Shown here piece after piece: positions 50,788 to 58,678 of a stretch of DNA of 64,000 nucleotides (its first letter is position 1; each line of letters opens with the position of its first letter). This DNA is from an uncultured Bacteroidia bacterium (lineage in GTDB: Bacteria; Bacteroidota; Bacteroidia; Bacteroidales; UBA932), in the NCBI GenBank assembly GCA_902792815.1, contig CADBAY010000004.1, positions 1 to 64,000 of the forward strand, read 5' to 3'. The notes under the pieces were generated by a model. The model searched no databases. It was not told the origin of the DNA and saw only the letters and a program-made list of their open reading frames with translations. The position numbers were made by a program, and so were the translations under genes.

Positions 50788-52209
50788 ATGGCAAAAGGAT
50801 TTTTTACAGTTGTAGCGTCGGTCTTGCTTAGCGGACTGACTGCTTTTGGTATTGTCAAGGCTGCTACTCCGCAGCAGAATGGCATTGTTTATTCGAAAGA
50901 AGATGGCGAGTCACCTCGTACTGTCAATTTGTCAGTGTCGGATTATCCCGATTTTACATATGCTGCCGAGCACGCCGTTGAGGCCGTGGTTTACGTCAAG
51001 GTTACCATCAAGTATCAGCAGCAGTATCAGATGATCGATCCGTTCTTCCGTTTCTTCTTCGGCGACGAGGGACAGCCCCAGACACGTGAGCAGGAGAGGC
51101 AGGGAAGCGGCAGCGGCGTTATCATCCGTCCCGACGGTTATATTGTCACCAACAATCACGTGGTGCAGAACGCTACCAGTATCGAGGTCACTCTGAATAA
51201 CAATAAAACCTATCCCGCAACGGTCATAGGCACCGATCCCGCCACCGACGTGGCTCTTATCAAGATCGACGCCGCCGGCCTTCCGACCCTCAAGTTCGCC
51301 GACTCCGACAAGCTGCGTCTGGGCGAGTGGGTGCTGGCCATAGGTTCGCCTCTGGGCGAGGAGCTCCGTTCCACCATTACCGCCGGAATCGTGAGCGCCA
51401 AGGGCCGTTCGATGCCTAATTACAACGGCGAGTTCAAGATTGAGTCTTTCATCCAGACCGATGCTGCCGTCAATCCCGGCAACTCGGGCGGCGCTCTTGT
51501 GAACAAGGCAGGTGAGCTGGTGGGTATCAACACCGCCATCATCTCCACCACCGGATCTTACACCGGATACTCGTTCGCGGTGCCTTCCAATATCGTGAGC
51601 AAGATTGTCAGCGACCTTATCGATTTCGGTTCCGTCAAGAGGGCCCGCCTGGGTGTGACGATGTCGCCCGTTACCGACAAGATCGCCAAGGATATGAATC
51701 TCCCTTCACTCGACGGCGTGTATGTCAACGAAGTCGCCCAGGGCAGTGCCGCCGACCAGGCTGGCATCAAGAAGGAAGATGTGATTGTCAAGGTCGATTC
51801 TACCCTCATCAAGAGTCCTTCCGACCTTCAGGTGGTAGTCAACAACTTCCATCCCGGCGACAAAGCTCTGGTGACTGTCATCCGTGACGGCAAAGCCAAG
51901 CAGGTCGAAGTCCAGTTCCAGGGTACTTCCGAGATCACCGGTACCGTGGGCGCCGACGGAAGCGTAGCATTCTACGGAGCACGTATCGGCATGGGCGACA
52001 AGGGCGTGACCATCCTCTCCGCCGGCAGCGGTAAGCTTGCACAGGCGGGCGGCGAAGACGGATTCGTGATCCAGTTCGTCAACGACCAGAGGGTGAACAA
52101 GCCCCAGGATGTTATCGACATTGCCAAGAAGGCACGCCGCAGCATCGTCATCGAGGGTGTGACCGCTACAGGACGCCAGGGCTATTTCGCCTTCGGCAAG
52201 GAGGAGTAG
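50788..52209 (+). CDS. degP: HtrA/DegP-type periplasmic serine protease
   Basis: 473-residue Do-family protease/chaperone. After a membrane-like leader come the catalytic residues: His in IVTNNHVVQNA, Asp in ATDVALIKI and Ser in NPGNSGGALVN. PDZ1 follows (LGVTMSPVTDKIAK to VTVIRDGKAK), then a second, poorly matching PDZ-like segment to the end (VTILSAGSGKLAQAGGEDGF). It handles misfolded envelope proteins. Terminator at 52234. Confidence 0.95.
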   Translation: MAKGFFTVVASVLLSGLTAFGIVKAATPQQNGIVYSKEDGESPRTVNLSVSDYPDFTYAAEHAVEAVVYVKVTIKYQQQYQMIDPFFRFFFGDEGQPQTREQERQGSGSGVIIRPDGYIVTNNHVVQNATSIEVTLNNNKTYPATVIGTDPATDVALIKIDAAGLPTLKFADSDKLRLGEWVLAIGSPLGEELRSTITAGIVSAKGRSMPNYNGEFKIESFIQTDAAVNPGNSGGALVNKAGELVGINTAIISTTGSYTGYSFAVPSNIVSKIVSDLIDFGSVKRARLGVTMSPVTDKIAKDMNLPSLDGVYVNEVAQGSAADQAGIKKEDVIVKVDSTLIKSPSDLQVVVNNFHPGDKALVTVIRDGKAKQVEVQFQGTSEITGTVGADGSVAFYGARIGMGDKGVTILSAGSGKLAQAGGEDGFVIQFVNDQRVNKPQDVIDIAKKARRSIVIEGVTATGRQGYFAFGKEE

Positions 52210-52233
52210 TGAGTCAAAAAAAATGTGAAACTT

Positions 52234-52267
52234 TCCCCGGCAAGCGTGAAACTTACCGGGGATTTTT
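52234..52267 (+). terminator. Terminator of htrA
   Basis: TCCCCGG (52234-52240) pairs with CCGGGGA (52256-52262), followed by TTTTT. The loop repeats the preceding GTGAAACTT word. Confidence 0.75.
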
Positions 52268-52294
52268 CCGTATATATGGTACAATAACTTTTGT

Positions 52295-53155
52295 ATGAGA
52301 CAATTAAAGATTACTAAATCCATTACCAACCGCGAAAGCGCTTCCCTCGATAAATATCTTCAGGAGATAGGCCGCGAGGAACTCGTGAGCCCCGAGGAGG
52401 AAGTAGAACTCGCCCAGCGCATACGCAAAGGCGACCAGGCGGCGCTCGAAAAGCTTACCCGCGCCAACCTCCGCTTCGTGGTATCGGTAGCCAAACAGTA
52501 CCAAAACCAGGGCCTCAGCCTTCCCGACCTTATCAACGAAGGCAATCTCGGACTCATCAAGGCAGCCGAGAAATTCGACGAAACCCGTGGTTTCAAGTTC
52601 ATCTCTTATGCAGTGTGGTGGATACGCCAGAGCATTCTCCAGGCTCTCGCCGAGCAAAGCCGTATAGTCCGCCTCCCGCTCAACCAGGTGGGTTCCTTGA
52701 ACAAGATCAACAAGGCCCTCGGTAAGTTCGAGCAGGAGAACGAGCGCCAGCCCTCGGCCGAGGAACTCTCCGAGATGATAGACGTTCCCAAAGACAAAAT
52801 CGCCGATACTCTCCGTGTGTCGGGCCGCCACGTCAGTGTGGACGATCCGTTTGTGGAAGGAGAAGACAACTCCCTGCTGGACGTTCTCCCCAACGACGAT
52901 TCGCCCAGCGCCGACAAGGGCCTTACCAACGAGAGCCTCAGCACCGAAATAGAGCGTGCCCTTCAGATCCTTACTCCCCGCGAGAGGGAAATCATCAAGA
53001 GCTTCTTCGGCATCGGTTGCCAGGAAATGACTCTCGAAGAGATAGGCGAGAGGCTTGACCTCACCCGTGAGCGTGTGCGCCAGATCAAGGAGAAGGCCAT
53101 ACGCAAACTCAAGAAACCCTCGGCCAGCAAACTTCTCAAATCATATCTGGGCTGA
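52295..53155 (+). CDS. rpoD: Primary sigma factor RpoD (Bacteroidota type)
   Basis: 286-residue sigma-70 group 1 factor lacking region 1.1, as is normal for this phylum. Region 1.2 ([20 protein letters not shown]), region 2 ([34 protein letters not shown]), region 3 and region 4 ([33 protein letters not shown]) are all present. This protein recognises the TAnnTTTG/-33 TTTG promoters seen throughout the window. Its stop overlaps the argS start. Confidence 0.96.
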   Translation: MRQLKITKSITNRESASLDKYLQEIGREELVSPEEEVELAQRIRKGDQAALEKLTRANLRFVVSVAKQYQNQGLSLPDLINEGNLGLIKAAEKFDETRGFKFISYAVWWIRQSILQALAEQSRIVRLPLNQVGSLNKINKALGKFEQENERQPSAEELSEMIDVPKDKIADTLRVSGRHVSVDDPFVEGEDNSLLDVLPNDDSPSADKGLTNESLSTEIERALQILTPREREIIKSFFGIGCQEMTLEEIGERLDLTRERVRQIKEKAIRKLKKPSASKLLKSYLG

Positions 53156-54885
53156 TGAGTACGGAACAATTCATTGCATCCAGGGCGGTACAGGCGGTAA
53201 AGGCTCTTTACGGGGCTGACGTGGAGCAGGGCGTGATGCAGATTGGCCCCACTCGCAAAGATTTTGAAGGGGACTACACCCTTGTGGTGTTCCCCCTGCT
53301 GCGTATTTCGCGCAAGGCTCCCGCTGCAACTGCGCAGGAAATAGGGGAGTGGCTCACTGCCAACTGCCCCGAGATCAGTTCGTTCAATGCGGTGCAGGGC
53401 TTCCTGAACCTGTGCCTGAGCAATATCTACTGGCGTGAAGTCCTCGAAGAAGTGACCGCCGATCCCGGCTTCGGCACCCTGCCCTCCACGGGCCGCAGGG
53501 TGATGGTAGAGTTCTCTTCGCCCAATACCAACAAGCCCCTCCACCTTGGGCACATCCGTAACAACCTTCTGGGCGCCGGCGTGTCCGAGCTGCTCAAGGC
53601 TGCCGGCGATGATGTGATAAAAGCAACCCTTGTCAACGACCGCGGCGTGCACATCTGCAAGAGCATGTACGCTTGGGAGAAGCTCTTCGACGGAGCTACT
53701 CCCGAGAGCACCGGCATCAAGGGCGACCACCTTGTGGGAGACTGCTACGTTGCCTATGCCAAGCTGGAGAAGGAGCACCCCGAGGTGATTGACGACGTCC
53801 ATCAGATGCTCATCAAGTGGGAGGAAGGGGACCCGCAGGTCCGCGCTCTCTGGGAGAAGATGAACGGCTGGGTGTTCGACGGCTTCGAGCAGACCTACAA
53901 AGCCCTGGGCATCAGCTTCGACCGTACTTATTATGAGCACGACACTTATCTGCTCGGCAAGGAACTGGTGCAGAAGGGCCTGGATATGGGCGTCTTCGTG
54001 CGCGACCCCGACGGAAGCGTATGGTGCGACCTTACCTCCGACGGCCTCGACCGCAAGCTCCTGCTCCGTTCCGACGGTACTTCGGTGTATATGACCCAGG
54101 ACTTGGGCACCGCGGAGCGCCGTTTCTCGGAGTACAAGCTCGACTCGCACGTGTATGTAGTGGGTGACGAGCAGAACTACCACTTCCAGGTGCTCAAGCT
54201 CGTGCTCCGCAAGCTCGGCTTCGAGTGGGCGGACCAGATATTCCACCTCAGCTACGGCATGGTGGAGCTCCCCGAGGGCAAGATGAAGAGCCGCGAGGGC
54301 ACTGTTGTCGATGCCGACGACCTTATCGAAAAGATGTACCAGGAGGCAAAAGCTACCAGCGAGGAGTCCGGAAAGCTCGAGGGCATAGCCGACGAGGAGA
54401 AAGAACGCCTCTATCGCATGATAGGTTTGGGAGCTCTCAAGTACTTCATACTCAAGGTGGATCCTAAGAAGAAGATGCTCTTCAACCCCAAGGAATCCAT
54501 CGACTTCAACGGCAATACCGGTCCGTTTATCCAGTACACTCACGCGCGCATATGCAGCATACTCCGCAAGGCGTCCGAGTCGGGGATACAAGCGGGCATC
54601 GCTCCCGACGCCGTGCTTAGCCCCAAGGAAATCAGGCTGGTGAAGCTCATAGCTACCTATCCGCAGAAAGTCGGGGAGGCAGCCGCTGCATACTCGCCGG
54701 CGCTTATCGCCAACTTCGCATATGACCTTGCCAAGGAGTTCAACCAGTACTACCACGAGACTCCTGTCCTCAAGGAACCGGACAGCGTACTGCTCTCAAT
54801 GAGGCTGGCGCTGATAGGCACCCTCGCCTCCACGCTCCGCAAGGCAATGGGTATTCTCGGAATTCAGCTCCCCGAACGGATGTGA
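53155..54885 (+). CDS. argS: Arginyl-tRNA synthetase
   Basis: Class I synthetase charging tRNA-Arg, 576 residues. HIGH-type motif in SSPNTNKPLHLGHIRNN (HLGH about residues 128-131), the KMSKS-like site is KMKSREGTVVDADDL, and the anticodon-binding DALR-like domain ends the protein (AKEFNQYYHETPVL). Co-transcribed with rpoD (TGATG overlap) and with the radical SAM gene. Confidence 0.97.
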   Translation: MSTEQFIASRAVQAVKALYGADVEQGVMQIGPTRKDFEGDYTLVVFPLLRISRKAPAATAQEIGEWLTANCPEISSFNAVQGFLNLCLSNIYWREVLEEVTADPGFGTLPSTGRRVMVEFSSPNTNKPLHLGHIRNNLLGAGVSELLKAAGDDVIKATLVNDRGVHICKSMYAWEKLFDGATPESTGIKGDHLVGDCYVAYAKLEKEHPEVIDDVHQMLIKWEEGDPQVRALWEKMNGWVFDGFEQTYKALGISFDRTYYEHDTYLLGKELVQKGLDMGVFVRDPDGSVWCDLTSDGLDRKLLLRSDGTSVYMTQDLGTAERRFSEYKLDSHVYVVGDEQNYHFQVLKLVLRKLGFEWADQIFHLSYGMVELPEGKMKSREGTVVDADDLIEKMYQEAKATSEESGKLEGIADEEKERLYRMIGLGALKYFILKVDPKKKMLFNPKESIDFNGNTGPFIQYTHARICSILRKASESGIQAGIAPDAVLSPKEIRLVKLIATYPQKVGEAAAAYSPALIANFAYDLAKEFNQYYHETPVLKEPDSVLLSMRLALIGTLASTLRKAMGILGIQLPERM

Positions 54886-56738
54886 TTGACCAGCAGGCAT
54901 ATATGTTCCCTACCTCCGTCAAGGAGGTGCAGAAACTCGGGTGGGACTACATCGATGTGATCTTCTTTACCGGAGACGCCTTTGTAGACCATCCGAGTTT
55001 CGGTACAGCCTGCATATCCCGCTGGCTCCAGAAAGCCGGCTATCGAGTGGCGGTAGTGCCCCAGCCCAATTGGAGAGACGACTTGAGGGACTTCCGCAAA
55101 CTGGGTGCTCCAAGGCTCTATTTTGCCGTAAACTCCGGGGCAATGGATTCGATGGTCAACCACTATACGGCTGCCAAGCGCCTTCGGCACGACGATGCCT
55201 ATACCCCTGACGGCCGTGCCGGAGCAAGGCCCGACCGGGCCGTAACCGTTTACTGCAAGATACTTAAGCAGCTTTGGCCCGATGTGCCGATAGTTATAGG
55301 TGGCGTCGAGGCATCGCTCCGCCGCTTGACGCACTACGACTACTGGGACGACCGCCTGATGCCATCCATCCTTGTAGACAGCGGTGCCGACTGGCTCTGC
55401 TATGGCATGGGCGAAAAGCCAATGCTCTCCCTTACCCGCGCTATCGAAAAAGGCTGGTCCCGCCGCCAGATCGAAAAGCTCCCGCAGCTGGCCTTTTACC
55501 TGGCCGGTAAAAGGCCGGCTACTATCCCCCTGCGCCCCCAGGGGACGGGGGAAGGCTCCCCCGAGACCCCCTCTGTCGGCCTGTCGGCCTCCGATCCTTC
55601 AATACACGGCGCAGCTTCGGAGACACTCCCTTCAACAGCAGAGCCGGGACAGCCGTTCGTGCTGCATTCGTACGAAGAGTGCTGCAAGAGCAAACAAGCA
55701 TTCGCCGAGAACTTCCATCACATCGAAATATACGCCAACATGCTCCATCCCCCGGTGCTCATCGAGCCGGTAGGGGACGGATACGTGCAGGTCAACCCCA
55801 CCTGCGAGCCTTCCACCACCGAGGAGATGGACTCCTTCTGGGACCTGCCGTTCACCAAACTCCCGCATCCCCGCTACCAAGGCAAACGCATCCCCGCCTA
55901 CGACATGATCAAAGACAGCATCATCACTCACCGGGGCTGCTTCGGAGGATGCAATTTCTGCACGATCGCCGCTCACCAAGGCAAATTCATCCAGAGCCGC
56001 AGCGAGGAGAGCATACTCAAGGAGGTCCGCAAACTGGCTGCCATGCCCGAATTCCACGGCAATATTTCCGACGTTGGCGCTCCCACCGCCAATATGTACG
56101 GCATGCGGGGAATGGACCCGTCGCGCTGCGAGAAGTGCCGCCGCAAATCGTGCCTCTATCCCGCTCCGTGCGTCAATCTCGACCGCTCTCACGAAAGGCT
56201 CCTGCGCCTCTACGAGCGCATCGACTCTGTAAAGGGAGTGCGCCATTCATACATCGGCAGCGGCATACGCTACGACCTGTTCCTGAGCGAGAATGGATTC
56301 GTTGACAAGAGTTCCTGCCCTTACCTTGAGACCGTAATGCTCAAGCATACTTCGGGACGAATGAAAGTGGCTCCCGAGCACACCTCCGACAAAGTGCTGG
56401 GATATATGGCGAAACCCAGTTTCCGTCTCTTCGAGCGTCTGCGCAAGGAATTCGACACCATCAACAGGCGGGCGGGAACACATGTAGAACTTGTGCCGTA
56501 TTTCATTTCTTCACACCCCGGGTGCACGCTCAAGGATATGCAAGACCTCTCGCATCACCCGGCCCTCAAAGGAATCTGGATGGACCAGGTGCAGGATTTC
56601 ATGCCCACACCCATGACAACATCCGGCGTCATGTTCTATTCGGGCATCGACCCGCGCACCATGAAACCCGTCTTCGTGGAGCGTGATCCCGAGCGCAAGA
56701 AAGCGCAGAAGTCGCAGTTTTTCAGGAAGAAAGGCTGA
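54882..56738 (+). CDS. YgiQ-family radical SAM protein with a low-complexity insertion
   Basis: Radical SAM protein of the YgiQ/UPF0313 group, up to 618 residues. N-terminal segment YIDVIFFTGDAFVDHPSFGT, cluster motif CFGGCNFC in THRGCFGGCNFCTIAAHQG (about residues 351-358), and C-terminal HPGCTLKDMQDL and VQDFMPTPMT. Residues about 212-255 are an extra Pro/Gly/Ser/Thr-rich stretch (RPQGTGEGSPETPS) encoded by unusually GC-rich DNA (55515-55650). Function is unknown for the family. GTG at 54882 or ATG at 54903 may be the start. Confidence 0.88.
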   Translation: MIDQQAYMFPTSVKEVQKLGWDYIDVIFFTGDAFVDHPSFGTACISRWLQKAGYRVAVVPQPNWRDDLRDFRKLGAPRLYFAVNSGAMDSMVNHYTAAKRLRHDDAYTPDGRAGARPDRAVTVYCKILKQLWPDVPIVIGGVEASLRRLTHYDYWDDRLMPSILVDSGADWLCYGMGEKPMLSLTRAIEKGWSRRQIEKLPQLAFYLAGKRPATIPLRPQGTGEGSPETPSVGLSASDPSIHGAASETLPSTAEPGQPFVLHSYEECCKSKQAFAENFHHIEIYANMLHPPVLIEPVGDGYVQVNPTCEPSTTEEMDSFWDLPFTKLPHPRYQGKRIPAYDMIKDSIITHRGCFGGCNFCTIAAHQGKFIQSRSEESILKEVRKLAAMPEFHGNISDVGAPTANMYGMRGMDPSRCEKCRRKSCLYPAPCVNLDRSHERLLRLYERIDSVKGVRHSYIGSGIRYDLFLSENGFVDKSSCPYLETVMLKHTSGRMKVAPEHTSDKVLGYMAKPSFRLFERLRKEFDTINRRAGTHVELVPYFISSHPGCTLKDMQDLSHHPALKGIWMDQVQDFMPTPMTTSGVMFYSGIDPRTMKPVFVERDPERKKAQKSQFFRKKG

Positions 56739-56810
56739 GGCCTGAGGTGAATGTTCTGAGTTTCCGTTTTTTTTTGCTATCTTGCAGGCAAAGAAAAAAC
56801 TAGTAGCCAT

Positions 56811-57428
56811 ATGAAGAAAAACATCCTCAGCCGTCTTAACGATTTGACTAACATCTCCCGCCGGGCAGCATTTTCCGACATGGAGCAGCAAATCAAAAAG
56901 TACAAATACGGCTCTGATGCGTTCATGCAGATTCTGGAGAGCCGTTATTCCTGCCACGCTTTTACCAATCATCCCGTATCCGAAGCCAAGCTGGATATGA
57001 TTCTCGACGCCGGCCGCATGGCCCCTTCGGCATCGAACAACCAGCCGACCCGCATCTGGGTTGTCAAGAGCGAGGAAGCGCTTGCCAAGCTGCGCACCGT
57101 GCACCCTTGCTACAACGCTCCGGTGGTGCTCATTGTCGGCTGCCGTAACGAGGAGGCCTGGGTACGCCCGAGCGACGGGGTGAATTCGGCAAAGACCGAC
57201 GCCGCCATAGTGCTTACCCACCTTATGCTCACCGCCACCGACGTGGGCCTGGCTAATATGTGGATCTGGGATTTCGATCCCAGCAAGATACGCGAGGTGC
57301 TTCCCCAGACCCGTGAGCATGGAGTTTATGCACTGCTGGCCATCGGCCATGCCGCCGTTGGCGAAGGAAAGCCGCTCGACCTGCACGGAAGGCGCAAGTC
57401 TATCGAAGAGCTGGTAAGCGAGCTGTAG
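56811..57428 (+). CDS. Nitroreductase-family flavoprotein
   Basis: 205-residue FMN enzyme. Core fold from about residue 40: ESRYSCHAFTNHPVSEAKLD, AGRMAPSASNNQPTRIWVV (FMN-binding), and the C-terminal VYALLAIGHAAVGEGKP. The first 35 residues are an extra helical extension; the shorter reading would start at Met23 or later. NAD(P)H-dependent reduction of a nitro, quinone or flavin substrate is expected. A weak -7-like TATCTTGC lies upstream. Confidence 0.88.
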   Translation: MKKNILSRLNDLTNISRRAAFSDMEQQIKKYKYGSDAFMQILESRYSCHAFTNHPVSEAKLDMILDAGRMAPSASNNQPTRIWVVKSEEALAKLRTVHPCYNAPVVLIVGCRNEEAWVRPSDGVNSAKTDAAIVLTHLMLTATDVGLANMWIWDFDPSKIREVLPQTREHGVYALLAIGHAAVGEGKPLDLHGRRKSIEELVSEL

Positions 57429-57441
57429 GTCGGGGCGGAAG

Positions 57442-58617
57442 CTATTTGCTCAGTGAGTGTGAGTGAATCTCTTTCCCTTCCTGGTTAATGATTTTAATGT
57501 TGATGCTCTTGGCTGTAACGCTGCAGTCAAGGCGGTCAACATTGCTGTTGACCAGAATCGGGAAAGCGTTCTTGTTGCCTTCGGCGCCGGGCGTCACGTA
57601 AATGTATTTATGGTGGTGGCCGCTTAGCATAAGGTCCACACCTGCCTCGTTAAGTACGGGCAGCACATTGTCGCACAGCCACTGCTGGGTGTACCAGGGA
57701 GTGATATGGGAGATAGTGGGTATGTGGATGAGTACAATGCGCCAAGGAGCGTTTACAAACTCGGGATTCTTGACCGCAGTCTTAAGCCATTCCAGCTCAG
57801 CCTGACGGTAGGTATCAAAGTCGGCGGTGTCGGAGTACTCACCGCTGGAGTCGGGCTTGTCTTCGCCGCCGTCGAGCACCAGGAAGGCGCAAGGACCCTG
57901 GCGGAACTGGAAGTAGAATTCGCCGGTGGGGGAGTCGAAGATGCGGGGCACCATGTCAAACTGCCGCCCACGGCTCTCGTGATTGCCCCTTACGTAAATA
58001 GACGGCACGCTTTGAATCAGTTCCTTGGCAGGGCCGAAGGTGTATTTCATCATGGTGTCGAGGCTGTTGACGTAAGACGCCATGTCGCCGTTCATTACCA
58101 GGAAGTCCATATCCTCGGGCTTCAGTCCCTTTACGAGGGCCTTGTAGCGGTCGGAATGGGCATGTATGTCGTTGATCATGCTGAAGCGGCACTCCGTGGC
58201 TTTGGCGTCAAGGGTGCGTATGCCGCTTATCTGTTCTACCATATGAAGTTGGGGGCCCCAGACAGTACCGTACGCGTAGCTGTCGTCGAGCGCGACTTTG
58301 CCGGTGACCCTGTACCTGTAGGCGGTACCCGGCTCCAGGCCGGTAACGCGAATCTTGTGAAGGGTGCCGCTGGTGCGCCTTCCTGCAACGGTCTCGTAGA
58401 ACCGGTGCAGCTCAGAGTTGTACATCGACGATCCGTCCTCCGGAGCTACTTCTACAAAGGCCAGGGTGGGCTCGGGAGTTTTGAAAACCACGGTGAAGCC
58501 CGTTTCCGTTACATTCTGAATCCAGGGACCGTACTGAAAAGATGCCTTTTTGGGCTGGGCTGAGCACAGAGCGGTTGTCAAGAATAGCGCCGCAATTATA
58601 GTAAGGTATTTATTCAT
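57442..58617 (-). CDS. Secreted purple-acid-phosphatase-like metallophosphoesterase
   Basis: About 391 residues with a cleavable signal peptide (YLTIIAALFLTTALCSAQ). An N-terminal fibronectin-like domain (about 28-125, NVTETGFTVVFKTPEPTLAF, GTAYRYRVTG) precedes a calcineurin-type metallophosphoesterase domain with MINDIHAHSD, LVMNGDMAS, YVRGNHESRG, VLIHIPTI and LSGHHHKYIYV (metal ligands Asp, Asn, His). It would remove phosphate in the periplasm. It starts opposite a phosphatase-glycosidase fusion, so both may act on the same phosphorylated material. Confidence 0.9.
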   Translation of the reverse strand: MNKYLTIIAALFLTTALCSAQPKKASFQYGPWIQNVTETGFTVVFKTPEPTLAFVEVAPEDGSSMYNSELHRFYETVAGRRTSGTLHKIRVTGLEPGTAYRYRVTGKVALDDSYAYGTVWGPQLHMVEQISGIRTLDAKATECRFSMINDIHAHSDRYKALVKGLKPEDMDFLVMNGDMASYVNSLDTMMKYTFGPAKELIQSVPSIYVRGNHESRGRQFDMVPRIFDSPTGEFYFQFRQGPCAFLVLDGGEDKPDSSGEYSDTADFDTYRQAELEWLKTAVKNPEFVNAPWRIVLIHIPTISHITPWYTQQWLCDNVLPVLNEAGVDLMLSGHHHKYIYVTPGAEGNKNAFPILVNSNVDRLDCSVTAKSINIKIINQEGKEIHSHSLSK

Positions 58618-58651
58618 AGCCATAAATATAGCATTTTAATTCCGAAAATTC

Positions 58652-58659
58652 TATATTTG
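58652..58659 (+). promoter_or_regulatory. -7 element (TATATTTG) of the fusion gene
   Basis: Exact TAnnTTTG match 19 bases before the ATG at 58679. On the other strand a one-mismatch TATATTTA serves as a possible element for the phosphoesterase. Confidence 0.55.
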
Positions 58660-58678
58660 TTAGCATAAACCTACCGAT

